Counted from the stretch's first letter, positions 1 to 5,727 are shown. The stretch: DNA of 9,236 nt from Lysobacterales bacterium CG02_land_8_20_14_3_00_62_12 (GCA_002785585.1 PEUI01000275.1:1-9236), one strand, 5' to 3'. Program-made: numbers and translations. Notes: generated from the letters alone by a model not told the origin.

Positions 1-326
1 CCCAGCAACGCCAAACCACCCACCGGCGTGATCGTCCCGAGCCAGTGCGGCGCGCCCAGCGCCAGGGCGAACAGACTGCCACTGAACAGCGTGCTGCCGA
101 GCAGGAACAACGCCACCGCCGGTTGCGCCAAGCGGCTGCTCGATTGCACGGCGAGCCAGGCGGCGAGCACATGCCAAAACAGGTAGCTGACGGCGGTGTG
201 CCAGAGCGCGCTGTGGGCCGGGTCCAGAACCGAGCGCAGCGCATGCGCACCGAAGGCGCCGAGTGCCACCGCGGTGGCGCCGAATAGTGCGATCAGGCCG
301 TGCCAGCGACGGGTTGCAAGCGACAT
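1..326 (-). CDS. DUF423 family small membrane protein, 3' end beyond window
   Basis: The first 108 residues are visible; the gene leaves the window at base 1, so the C-terminus is missing. The protein is hydrophobic, with apparent membrane segments near residues 10-30, 42-61, 68-91 and from 96 onward. The GAFGAHAL motif (residues 23-30), the HTAVSYLFWH segment (43-52), FSGSLFALAL (81-90) and the TITPVGG turn (98-104) are the pattern of the DUF423/YgdD family of inner-membrane proteins, whose function is not established. Family members are usually about 120-130 residues, so little is probably lost. The ATG at 326 is chosen because homology begins immediately after it; the ATG just upstream (around 337) is out of frame. 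No strong Shine-Dalgarno is seen. It lies 32 bases after the permease stop in the same direction and is probably co-transcribed with it. Confidence 0.88.
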   Translation of the reverse strand, partial: MSLATRRWHGLIALFGATAVALGAFGAHALRSVLDPAHSALWHTAVSYLFWHVLAAWLAVQSSSRLAQPAVALFLLGSTLFSGSLFALALGAPHWLGTITPVGGLALL

Positions 327-358
327 CGGGATAGCATCCACTGCGGAAAAGCCGAAGG

Positions 359-1759
359 CTATACCCAAGCGGTCAGATAAAACACGGCGATCACCACCAA
401 CACGGCGCTGGTCTTGATCAGGGTGATGGCAAAAATGTCGCGATACGACTGCCGGTGCGACAGTCCGGTCACCGCCAACAGGGTGATGACAGCGCCATTG
501 TGTGGCAGCGTGTCCATGCCGCCCGACGCCATCGCCGCGACCCGATGCAATACCTGGGCCGGTATGCCGGCGGCATCGGCGTTGCGCATAAACGTCTCCG
601 CCATGGCCGCCAGGGCAATGCTCATGCCGCCCGAAGCCGAGCCGGTAATCCCGGCCAGCGCGGTAACGGTGATGGCTTCATTGAGCAGTGGATTCGGAAT
701 CGCCGCCAACGTGTTGGCCAGCAGCAAGAAGCCGGGCAGGGCGGCAATGACGGCACCAAAGCCATATTCCGAAGCGGTGTTGGTGGCCGCCAGCAAGGCC
801 CCGGCCACCGCTGCCTTGCTGCCCTCCACAAACCGCGCGCGTACCGGTCGCCAGGCGATGACAAGGACGCTGGCAATGCCGATCAACAGCGCGCCCTGCA
901 CCGCCCAGATCGCCGCAACCTTGGCGATTTCCTGCACCACCGGTGGCGGACTATTCATCACCGCCGGCACGAACTGATGGCGCTCGCCATAGCCCGCGTG
1001 GATCAGCGTGGTCAGCCAACGGTTGCCAACCCCCACCAGCAGCAGCGGCAGGATCGCCAGCATGGGATGCACCAGAGTTTCGCCACTGCTCGCTGCGGCC
1101 GTCGGCTCGCCGGGGTGGTCGCCGTAGCCTTCGCCGGCCGCCAGCGCGCTGCGCCGACGCCCACCCAGATAAACCAGACCGACGATCAAAATAAACCCGG
1201 CGCCAATGCTGCCGAGCCAAGGCGCGGCCCAGGTATCGGTGCCAAAAAAGGTGGTCGGAATGAGGTTTTGGATCTGCGGCGTGCCGGGCAGGGCGTCCAT
1301 GGTGAAGGTGAACGCGCCGAGCGCGATCGTGCCGGGTATCAGCCGCTTCGGAATCTGGCTGCGACGAAACAACTCGGCGGCGAACGGGTAGACCGCGAAC
1401 ACCACCACAAACAACGACACCCCGCCGTAGGTGAGCAGCGCGCAGACCAGCACAATCGACAGGATCGCGCGTTCGGGGCCGACCACGCGGATGGTCGCGG
1501 CGACGATGCTGCGCGAGAACCCGGAGATTTCAATCAGCTTGCCAAAGATCGCGCCGAGCAGAAACACCGGAAAATACAGCCGCAGAAAACCCGCCATTTT
1601 GTCCATGAACAGGCCGCTGAACATCGGTGCCACCAGCGTCGGATCGGACAAAAGCACCGCGCCCATGGCGGCCACCGGCGCAAACAGAATGACGCTGTGG
1701 CCGCGATAGGCGACGATCATCAAGAAGGCGAGAGCCGCCAGTACGATCAACAAAGCCAT
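359..1759 (-). CDS. GntP family permease (gluconate/hydroxy-acid symporter type)
   Basis: A 466-residue polytopic inner-membrane protein. Visible hallmarks are TYGGVSLFVVVFAVYP (110-125), DALPGTPQIQN (155-165), an NTASEYGFGAV segment (327-337), GSASGGMSIA (373-382) and SGGMDTLPHNGAV (412-424). These glycine-rich stretches between about 12 hydrophobic segments are typical of the GntP family, which imports gluconate and related hydroxy acids with protons; some members take D-beta-hydroxybutyrate. The substrate cannot be read from sequence, and no sugar-acid catabolic gene sits beside it. The length is normal. The reading frame stays open upstream to 1999, but those extra 80 residues overlap the 3' end of miaB and are arginine/serine/histidine-rich and non-hydrophobic, so the start is placed at the ATG at 1759, where the first membrane helix begins. 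No convincing Shine-Dalgarno is visible. It starts 74 bases after the miaB stop and probably shares its transcript. Confidence 0.88.
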   Translation of the reverse strand: MALLIVLAALAFLMIVAYRGHSVILFAPVAAMGAVLLSDPTLVAPMFSGLFMDKMAGFLRLYFPVFLLGAIFGKLIEISGFSRSIVAATIRVVGPERAILSIVLVCALLTYGGVSLFVVVFAVYPFAAELFRRSQIPKRLIPGTIALGAFTFTMDALPGTPQIQNLIPTTFFGTDTWAAPWLGSIGAGFILIVGLVYLGGRRRSALAAGEGYGDHPGEPTAAASSGETLVHPMLAILPLLLVGVGNRWLTTLIHAGYGERHQFVPAVMNSPPPVVQEIAKVAAIWAVQGALLIGIASVLVIAWRPVRARFVEGSKAAVAGALLAATNTASEYGFGAVIAALPGFLLLANTLAAIPNPLLNEAITVTALAGITGSASGGMSIALAAMAETFMRNADAAGIPAQVLHRVAAMASGGMDTLPHNGAVITLLAVTGLSHRQSYRDIFAITLIKTSAVLVVIAVFYLTAWV

Positions 1760-1833
1760 GCCATGGCGCCCGGCAAAATCACAGGTCGGCAGTTTGGCAA
1801 CAGGGCGGTGCGCTTGCGTAGCGTACCAAAGTA

Positions 1834-3198
1834 CTACGCCGCGGCAGCTTCCACTTGGCCGGTTTCCGCTCGGCCGGTGACCAGACGACCGCGCAATGAG
1901 TTGGTGATGGCTTCGGTGATGACCACTTCGGCAAATTGGCCGATCAACTGGCTCGGGCCGGCAAAATTGACCGTGCGATTGTTTTCGGTACGACCGCACA
2001 ATTGCTGCGGATCTTTGCGGCTGGGGCCCTCGACCAACACGGTTTGCACGCCGCCCAACATGGCTTGGCTGATGCGCATGAAATTGGCGTTGAGCTTGTC
2101 TTGAAGTTGCTTTAGTCGGGCCTGCTTGGTCGCGATCGGCGTGGCATCGGCCAGATTGGCCGCCGGCGTGCCGGGGCGGCGCGAGTAAATGAAACTGAAG
2201 CTCTGGTCGAAGCCGACGTCGTCGATCAGCTGCAGGGTGGCGGCGAAATCCTGATCGGTTTCGCCGGGAAAGCCGACGATGAAATCCGAGCTGATGGTGA
2301 TGTCCGGACGCACGGCCCGCAACTTGCGGATGCGGGCCTTGTATTCGATGGCGGTGTGGCCACGTTTCATCGCCGCCAGCACACGGTCGGCGCCGGATTG
2401 CACCGGCAAATGCAGATAGTTGGCCAGCTTCGGCACGCGCGCGTAGCAGTCGATCAACCGATCCGAAAACTCCAGTGGATGCGAAGTCGTGAAACGAATG
2501 CGGCCGATGCCAGGAATCTGGGCAATCGCCTCGATCAGCAACGCCAGGTCGGCGCTGTCGCCATCGGCCAGGGCGCCGCGGTAAGCGTTGACGGTCTGCC
2601 CGAGCAGATTGATTTCGCGCACCCCTTGATCGGCGAGCGCCAGCACTTCGGCGATCACATCATCGAACGGACGACTGACCTCTTCGCCACGGGTATAGGG
2701 AACCACGCAGAACGAGCAATATTTGCTGCAACCCTCGATCACCGACACAAACGCGCTGGCGCCTTCTTTGCGCGGCGCCGGCAAATGGTCGAACTTTTCG
2801 ATTTCGGGGAAACTGATATCCACCTGCGGTTGCTGGGTGGCGCGGCGCGCCGCGATCATCGCCGGCAGCCGATGCAGGGTCTGCGGGCCAAACACCAAGT
2901 CCACGTATGGCGCGCGCTGGATGATGGTCTCGCCTTCCTGCGCCGCGACACAGCCGCCGACGCCAATAATCAGTTCCGGTTTGGCCAGCTTCAATTCGCG
3001 CCAACGCCCGAGTTGCGAAAACACCTTGTCTTCCGCCTTTTCGCGGATCGAACAGGTGTTGATCAAGATCACATCGGCCTCGGCCTCGTTGGTGGTCAAC
3101 ACCATGCCGTGGGCAGCGGTGAGTACGTCTTGCATCTTCGCCGAGTCGTACTCGTTCATCTGGCAGCCGTGGGTCTTGATATAGAGCTTGCCGGTCAT
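1834..3198 (-). CDS. miaB: tRNA-2-methylthio-N6-dimethylallyladenosine synthase MiaB
   Basis: A radical-SAM methylthiotransferase of 454 residues that converts i6A to ms2i6A at position 37 of tRNAs reading UNN codons, including tRNA-Phe. The N-terminal UPF0004 domain carries the three cysteines that hold one 4Fe-4S cluster: C12 (THGCQMNEYDS), C49 (INTCSIREKA) and C83 (VGGCVAAQ). The radical-SAM CxxxCxxC motif is C157, C161 and C164 (EGCSKYCSFCVVPYTRGEE). A typical radical-SAM barrel follows, including FTTSHPLEF and SDFIVGFPGE. The C-terminal TRAM domain (about 380-445) includes LVEGPSRKDPQQLCGRTENN. Length and domain order are complete, with no lesion. The ATG at 3198 directly precedes the conserved GKLYIKTHGCQMN. 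No good Shine-Dalgarno is seen; a perfect TATAAT lies 32 bases upstream. It may be the first gene of a leftward unit with the permease and the DUF423 gene. Its substrate tRNA-Phe is encoded divergently 310 bases away. Confidence 0.98.
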   Translation of the reverse strand: MTGKLYIKTHGCQMNEYDSAKMQDVLTAAHGMVLTTNEAEADVILINTCSIREKAEDKVFSQLGRWRELKLAKPELIIGVGGCVAAQEGETIIQRAPYVDLVFGPQTLHRLPAMIAARRATQQPQVDISFPEIEKFDHLPAPRKEGASAFVSVIEGCSKYCSFCVVPYTRGEEVSRPFDDVIAEVLALADQGVREINLLGQTVNAYRGALADGDSADLALLIEAIAQIPGIGRIRFTTSHPLEFSDRLIDCYARVPKLANYLHLPVQSGADRVLAAMKRGHTAIEYKARIRKLRAVRPDITISSDFIVGFPGETDQDFAATLQLIDDVGFDQSFSFIYSRRPGTPAANLADATPIATKQARLKQLQDKLNANFMRISQAMLGGVQTVLVEGPSRKDPQQLCGRTENNRTVNFAGPSQLIGQFAEVVITEAITNSLRGRLVTGRAETGQVEAAAA

Positions 3199-3229
3199 GG
3201 TCGGTCGGGGTGCAGGCGAAAGGGTGGCG

Positions 3230-3235
3230 ATTATA
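3230..3235 (-). promoter_or_regulatory. -10 element of probable miaB promoter
   Basis: Read on the minus strand, these bases are TATAAT, a perfect sigma70 -10 hexamer, in otherwise GC-rich DNA 32 bases upstream of the miaB ATG. Transcription would begin near 3222-3224, giving a leader of about 25 nt. No good -35 hexamer is present at a 16-18 base spacing and there is no extended -10 TG, so the promoter may be weak or helped by an activator. Confidence 0.5.
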
Positions 3236-3440
3236 GCGGTCTCGGCGCGGCCTGCCGTGCCTGGCGTAGGTCGGCTTCGGCAATTGCTCCTGCATTGCTC
3301 TCGGCCACTCGTTCCAGACGCGGCCTACCTCGCCCATCCATGGGCTCGTACCTCCGCCATCCATGGCGTCGCAAGGCGCCGCAGGCGCGGAGCCGACAAA
3401 TTTCAGGATTGCGGCGCTGCCGCCGATGCGACGGTCGGTC
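3236..3440. repeat. Intergenic stretch with small inverted repeats
   Basis: No gene is seen in this divergent gap between miaB and tRNA-Phe. It contains an inverted repeat GTAGGTCG (3266-3273) / CGGCCTAC (3321-3328, one G-U pair), enclosing a smaller stem GCAAT (3280-3284) / ATTGC (3294-3298). Two near-identical short palindromes with a CCATCCATGG core follow at 3332-3345 (GCCCATCCATGGGC) and 3355-3368 (CGCCATCCATGGCG). The regular, structured character suggests dispersed intergenic repeats rather than a regulatory leader, but I cannot count copies in the genome from this window. Confidence 0.45.
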
Positions 3441-3469
3441 TTGACGAATGCTGGCGGTACCGCTCTAAT
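3441..3469 (+). promoter_or_regulatory. Sigma70 promoter of tRNA-Phe (and probably yggX)
   Basis: TTGACG (3441-3446) and TCTAAT (3464-3469) each match the sigma70 consensus at five of six positions and are separated by exactly 17 bases. The sequence right after the -10 is GACCGGCTCGC, the GC-rich discriminator typical of stable-RNA promoters under stringent control. Predicted initiation is around 3476, about 33 bases before the mature tRNA 5' end. Confidence 0.8.
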
Positions 3470-3508
3470 GACCGGCTCGCAGACCCTGCACTTGCAGGCG
3501 CAGCTTAT

Positions 3509-3584
3509 GGCCAGGTAGCTCAGTTGGTAGAGCAGGGGACTGAAAATCCCCGTGTCGACGGTTCGATTCCGCCCCTGGCCACCA
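3509..3584 (+). tRNA. tRNA-Phe (anticodon GAA)
   Basis: A 76-nt cloverleaf with encoded CCA. Acceptor GGCCAGG pairs perfectly with CCTGGCC; the D stem is GCTC/GAGC; the anticodon stem GGGGA/TCCCC closes the loop CTGAAAA with anticodon GAA at 3542-3544, specifying phenylalanine. The variable loop is GTGTC and the T loop is TTCGATT. The T stem GACGG/CCGCC has one A-C mismatch at its second pair (tRNA positions 50-64). A37, next to the anticodon, is the base that MiaA and then MiaB (gene at 1834-3198) would modify. Confidence 0.97.
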
Positions 3585-3592
3585 TCTTTGTT

Positions 3593-3611
3593 CGACCTGC
3601 CGCGCGGGTCG
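3593..3611 (+). other. Short hairpin between tRNA-Phe and yggX
   Basis: CGACCTGC pairs with GCGGGTCG (one G-U) around a three-base CGC loop. It begins 8 bases after the tRNA CCA end and stops just before the yggX ribosome-binding site. No U-rich tail follows, so it is not a convincing intrinsic terminator. It could instead mark a processing point for a tRNA-mRNA transcript. Confidence 0.45.
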
Positions 3612-3626
3612 CGGGAGCACTCGCCG

Positions 3627-3905
3627 ATGGCCGCCACCGTGTTTTGTGCCCGTCTCCAGCAAACCCTGCCGGCACTGGCGTTCGCGCCGATGCCCGGCGA
3701 ACTTGGCCAACGCATCCTGGCCTCGGTCTCGGCGCAAGCCTGGGCCGAATGGTTGGCCCAGCAAACCATGCTGATCAACGAAAACCGACTCTCGCCGATC
3801 GATCCCAAAGCCCGCGCCCTGCTGCGTGCCGCGCTCGAAGCGTTTCTCTTCGGCCAAGGCGCCGCACCGCCGCCGGGCTATGTTGCGCCGGCCGCAAAGC
3901 AATAG
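3627..3905 (+). CDS. yggX: Probable Fe(2+)-trafficking protein YggX
   Basis: A 92-residue cytoplasmic protein matching the YggX family along its whole length. Visible features are FCARLQQ near the N-terminus with the conserved cysteine (C7), the PGELGQRI block (22-29), AWAEWLAQQTMLINENRL (38-55) and the C-terminal LEAFLFGQG region followed by a GY..P tail. YggX proteins are about 90 residues; they are linked to iron handling and to protection of Fe-S enzymes and the DNA glycosylase MutY from oxidative damage. The ATG at 3627 is chosen because family homology starts there and a GGGAG Shine-Dalgarno (3613-3617) sits 9 bases upstream; the frame is open further upstream, but only into tRNA sequence. 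It begins 42 bases after tRNA-Phe with no promoter of its own visible, so it probably depends on the tRNA promoter. Confidence 0.96.
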   Translation: MAATVFCARLQQTLPALAFAPMPGELGQRILASVSAQAWAEWLAQQTMLINENRLSPIDPKARALLRAALEAFLFGQGAAPPPGYVAPAAKQ

Positions 3906-4098
3906 GTTTCGATGTTTGGCTTGCTGGCAGTCCGCGACCCGAATCCCGGCACGACGAACCGCACCGCGCGACCGGCGCACACCAACCAGCGTCAGCGCAA
4001 TAGCCACCCCACGACGGCGTCCTGCTGGCATCGCACCTCCCTGTGCGTGATGGCGCTTGGCCGACTGCTGTCGGCCACCCTGCGGGCTTTCTGTGGCC
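3906..4098. other. Intergenic region with alternative hairpins
   Basis: No gene is supported between yggX and the palindromic element. A perfect 7-bp stem GGCCGAC (4059-4065) / GTCGGCC (4070-4076) closes a TGCT loop. An alternative stem GGCCAC (4073-4078) / GTGGCC (4093-4098) shares its bases, so the two cannot form together. Neither is followed by a U tract. They could be a weak yggX terminator or part of the repeat that follows. Confidence 0.4.
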
Positions 4099-4262
4099 TA
4101 AGGCGTCGCGCAGAAATAACTTGCCCATCTTGCTGGTCTTTATCGCCCGCCTGCGTCGTTGCACAAAGCGTCACATAGTCCGACTATGCTCCGCTTTGTG
4201 CGCCTTGCAGGCGAACGAAAGTCCTGCGCAATCTGCGCAAGTTATTTCTGCGCAACGCCTAA
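4099..4262. mobile_element. MITE-like palindromic element, 164 bp, no coding capacity
   Basis: The two ends are 26-bp inverted repeats, 4099-4124 and 4237-4262, matching at 24 positions with the shared core GCGCAGAAATAACTTGC. Symmetry continues inward: CGCCTGC (4148-4154) / GCAGGCG (4207-4213), a perfect GCACAAAGCG (4161-4170) / CGCTTTGTGC (4192-4201), and a central CATAGTC (4174-4180) / GACTATG (4182-4188) around one base. Nearly the whole element could fold into a single rod. The AT-richer AGAAATAACTT ends differ from the surrounding DNA. This architecture fits a miniature inverted-repeat transposable element or a REP/BIME-like repeat. I do not recognise a named family and no clear target-site duplication is visible. 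It ends 16 bases before the hicAB promoter. Confidence 0.72.
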
Positions 4263-4278
4263 GCCGGTGGTTATGGTG

Positions 4279-4306
4279 TTGACGGCTCCCCTGCGGTAGG
4301 TATGAT
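4279..4306 (+). promoter_or_regulatory. Sigma70 promoter of hicAB
   Basis: TTGACG (4279-4284) and TATGAT (4301-4306), each five of six to consensus, are separated by 16 bases. Initiation would fall near 4312-4314, essentially at the hicA ATG (4314), leaving no room for a Shine-Dalgarno. The -10 is embedded in a palindrome (4295-4313), the expected layout of an autorepressed toxin-antitoxin promoter. Confidence 0.7.
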
Positions 4307-4313
4307 ACCCACC
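4295..4313. promoter_or_regulatory. Putative HicB operator overlapping the -10
   Basis: A 19-bp palindrome centred on G4304 with eight of nine pairs complementary (GGTAGGTAT / ATACCCACC). It covers the -10 hexamer and the probable start site. HicB here has a C-terminal ribbon-helix-helix domain, a fold that binds short palindromes as dimers. Binding here would block RNA polymerase, giving the classical autoregulation. This is inferred from position and symmetry. Confidence 0.6.
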
Positions 4314-4496
4314 ATGAACAGCGGCGATGTCATCAAGCAACTCGAAGCGGACGGATGGGTTCTGGCGCGCGTCAAAGGCTCGCACCACCAGTTCAAGCAT
4401 CCGACCAAACCGGGTTTGGTGACCATCAAACACCCCTACCAAGACATCCCCAAGGGCACCCTCAACAGCATCCGCAAACAAGCGGGCTGGAAGTAA
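4314..4496 (+). CDS. hicA: HicA family toxin (mRNA interferase)
   Basis: A 60-residue protein with the whole HicA fold, a small double-stranded-RNA-binding-like domain. SGDVIKQLEADGW (3-15), the catalytic GSHHQF block with the active-site histidine H24 (22-27), then HP, GLVTIKHP and the C-terminal IPKGTLNSIRKQAG (45-58) are standard. HicA cleaves mRNA independently of the ribosome, stops growth, and is neutralised by HicB. The ATG at 4314 is preferred over the in-frame ATG at 4302, because the latter lies inside the predicted -10 and family homology begins at MNSGDVI. No Shine-Dalgarno is present and the transcript may be nearly leaderless, consistent with low toxin output. Its partner starts 12 bases downstream in the normal toxin-then-antitoxin order. 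Confidence 0.95.
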   Translation: MNSGDVIKQLEADGWVLARVKGSHHQFKHPTKPGLVTIKHPYQDIPKGTLNSIRKQAGWK

Positions 4497-4508
4497 CCGG
4501 AGACCACC

Positions 4509-4904
4509 ATGCGCTATCCAATCGTACTGCACACCAACGACGGCATCCGCTACGGCGTAACCGTTCCCGATCTAGCCGGATGTTTCTCGGCCGGCGACAC
4601 CTTCGACGATGCGCTGGAAAGCGCGCGTGAGGCCATCGACCTGCACGCCGAGGGATTGGCCGAGCAAGGCCAGGAGCTTCCCGTGGCGCGTCCCATCGCC
4701 GAGCACCAGGCCAATCCCGATCACGCGGGCGGGGTTTGGGCCGTTGTCGATGTTGACCTGAGCCGATACCAGGGCAAGGCCGAAAAAATCAACATCACCA
4801 TGCCGCGTCGGCTGCTGCACCGAGTGGACGCCTACGCCAGCGCGCATGGGGAAAGCCGCAGCGGGTTTCTGGCGCGAGCCGCGCAACAGGCAATGGGCGC
4901 GTAG
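4509..4904 (+). CDS. hicB: HicB family antitoxin with ribbon-helix-helix domain
   Basis: A 131-residue antitoxin. The N-terminal part (about 1-55) is the degenerate RNase-H-like HicB domain that binds HicA: YPIVLHTNDGIRYGVTVPDL, GCFSAGDTFDDAL and AREAIDLHAEGL. A linker leads to a C-terminal ribbon-helix-helix DNA-binding domain (93-129): KINITMPRRLLHRVD, then HGESRSGFLARAAQQAM. HicB antitoxins come with either helix-turn-helix or ribbon-helix-helix C-termini; this is the latter. It neutralises HicA and probably represses the operon at the palindrome 4295-4313. GGAGA (4499-4503) lies 5 bases before the ATG, a clear ribosome-binding site that contrasts with its absence before hicA, so translation should favour antitoxin. 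No terminator is seen after it. Confidence 0.95.
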   Translation: MRYPIVLHTNDGIRYGVTVPDLAGCFSAGDTFDDALESAREAIDLHAEGLAEQGQELPVARPIAEHQANPDHAGGVWAVVDVDLSRYQGKAEKINITMPRRLLHRVDAYASAHGESRSGFLARAAQQAMGA

Positions 4905-4995
4905 CCCAGTCATCGATCCAGCCTCGAAAGCTTCGCTCACGGCCACGGAAATAATTAGGAATAAAAACTTTCCGCATCATAACAAGGATGCTATT
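4905..4995 (+). promoter_or_regulatory. AT-rich leader, probable higBA promoter region
   Basis: The 91-base gap between hicB and the next toxin turns sharply AT-rich from about 4948 to 4995, unlike its surroundings. It includes AATAAT at 4950-4955, five of six to a -10, and a repeated GGAAATAA/AGGAATAA motif that could be an antitoxin-binding site. No matching -35 is found at normal spacing, so the exact promoter is uncertain. AAGGA at 4984-4988 is the ribosome-binding site of the next gene. Confidence 0.4.
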
Positions 4996-5322
4996 TTGCC
5001 GACCTGGCAATTGATCTATTTCAGCCGTCGAGTGGAAGCCCAAATCGAGTGTTGGCCAGTGGGCATTCGCGCCGGCTTCTTGCGCGTTGCCGAAGTGATG
5101 GCCAGTGCCGGGCCAGATATCGGCCTACCGCACACGCGAGACTTGGACGCGGGGCTGTTCGAGATTCGTGCCAAGGGCCGCGAAGGTATCGGCCGCGCAT
5201 TTTTTTGCACTGTGACAGACCATCGCATGGTGATTCTGCACGCGATCATCAAGAAAACCGAACAGACACCTGCGCGCGCACTCGAAATTGCACGCGCCCG
5301 CCAACCAGAGGTAAGCCCATGA
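4996..5322 (+). CDS. higB: RelE/ParE-superfamily toxin, HigB/Gp49-like
   Basis: A 108-residue predicted toxin of the phage Gp49-like (HigB) branch of the RelE/ParE superfamily, mostly ribosome-associated mRNA interferases. The order of conserved blocks is clear: WQLIYFSRRVEAQIECWP (4-21), FLRVAEVMASAGP (28-40), LPHTRDLDAGLFEIRAKG (44-61), GIGRAFFC (64-71), VILHAIIKKTEQTP (79-92) and ALEIARAR (95-102). The length is typical. No in-frame ATG lies at the homology boundary; the ATG at 4988 is out of frame. TTG at 4996 is chosen because AAGGA (4984-4988) precedes it by 7 bases and homology starts directly after it. The frame is open far upstream, but only as out-of-frame hicB sequence. The stop overlaps the antitoxin start by 4 nt (ATGA), indicating translational coupling. 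Whether it acts as HigB or as another superfamily toxin cannot be told from sequence. Confidence 0.88.
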   Translation: MPTWQLIYFSRRVEAQIECWPVGIRAGFLRVAEVMASAGPDIGLPHTRDLDAGLFEIRAKGREGIGRAFFCTVTDHRMVILHAIIKKTEQTPARALEIARARQPEVSP

Positions 5323-5660
5323 CACGCGAACGCTACCAGCCGGTCGCCTTGAATATCGACGCCACTCGCCAACGTTGGTCGCAGAATCCGGCCTTCCGCA
5401 AAGCCTACGCGGCACTGGCCGACGAGTTCGAAACCCTCGCCGAGCTGGTGCGCGCACGCCAGCAAGCCATGATGACCCAAGCCGATGTGGCCGCGAGTAT
5501 GGGCATTGCGCAGGCATCGGTGGCGCGATTGGAATCCAGCGCAGGCAGCCGCAAACATGCGCCGTCGATCGCCACCCTGCGCCGCTATGCCGAAGCCGTG
5601 GGCTGTGCCTTGGTCATCACCTTGGCGCCAGCGGCACAGAGCAAATCCAAAGGCTGGTGA
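5319..5660 (+). CDS. higA: XRE-family helix-turn-helix antitoxin, HigA type
   Basis: A 113-residue antitoxin with a C-terminal Cro/C1-type helix-turn-helix (about 48-100): QQAMMTQADVAASMGIAQ followed by the recognition segment ASVARLESSAG, then PSIATLRRYAEAVGCALVITL. The N-terminal 45 residues (ALNIDATRQRW, NPAFRKAYAALADEF) are probably the toxin-binding extension. In higBA loci the toxin gene comes first, as here, and the antitoxin represses the operon. GAGGT (5308-5312) is 6 bases before the ATG, and the ATGA overlap with the toxin couples the two. The gene ends 68 bases from the convergent tRNA-Asn gene, with a long hairpin between. Confidence 0.9.
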   Translation: MTRERYQPVALNIDATRQRWSQNPAFRKAYAALADEFETLAELVRARQQAMMTQADVAASMGIAQASVARLESSAGSRKHAPSIATLRRYAEAVGCALVITLAPAAQSKSKGW

Positions 5661-5670
5661 TGGGTGAGTA

Positions 5671-5711
5671 GCGGGGGCAATGTGCTTCCGGTGAATCCGG
5701 CGCATGCCCGC
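5671..5711. other. Long hairpin between convergent higA and tRNA-Asn
   Basis: A 41-nt imperfect palindrome. Stems GCGGG/CCCGC, CA/TG, TGTG/CGCA (one G-U) and CCGG/CCGG stack around a TGAAT loop, about 15 pairs with small bulges. It sits at the meeting point of two convergent transcripts. Neither strand shows a run of T after the stem, so it does not look like a standard intrinsic terminator, but it could protect 3' ends or be a REP-like repeat. Confidence 0.5.
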
Positions 5712-5727
5712 AGTCCAGTCGTTGATC

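Noticed and set aside
1816..1839. GCGTAG/CTACGC stem spanning the miaB stop codon as a terminator.
   Set aside because: Only six pairs, a 12-base loop and no T tract; read-through into the permease gene is more likely.
455..2104. 549-codon plus-strand frame opposite the permease and miaB.
   Set aside because: It is rich in Q, H, R and G with no domain, as expected for the mirror of a GC-rich gene; the minus strand encodes two clear protein families.
2660..3808. Long minus-strand open frame (382 codons) crossing tRNA-Phe and the 5' part of miaB.
   Set aside because: Its middle reads GAESNRRHGDFQSPALPTEL, the well-known spurious translation of an antisense tRNA-Phe, and its end is miaB in another frame.
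3906..4041. Minus-strand ATG at 4031 preceded by a strong GGGAGG Shine-Dalgarno (MPAGRRRGVAIALTLVG).
   Set aside because: The frame continues antisense through yggX as an arginine-rich string with no family. The ribosome-binding match is probably chance; retained only as a curiosity.
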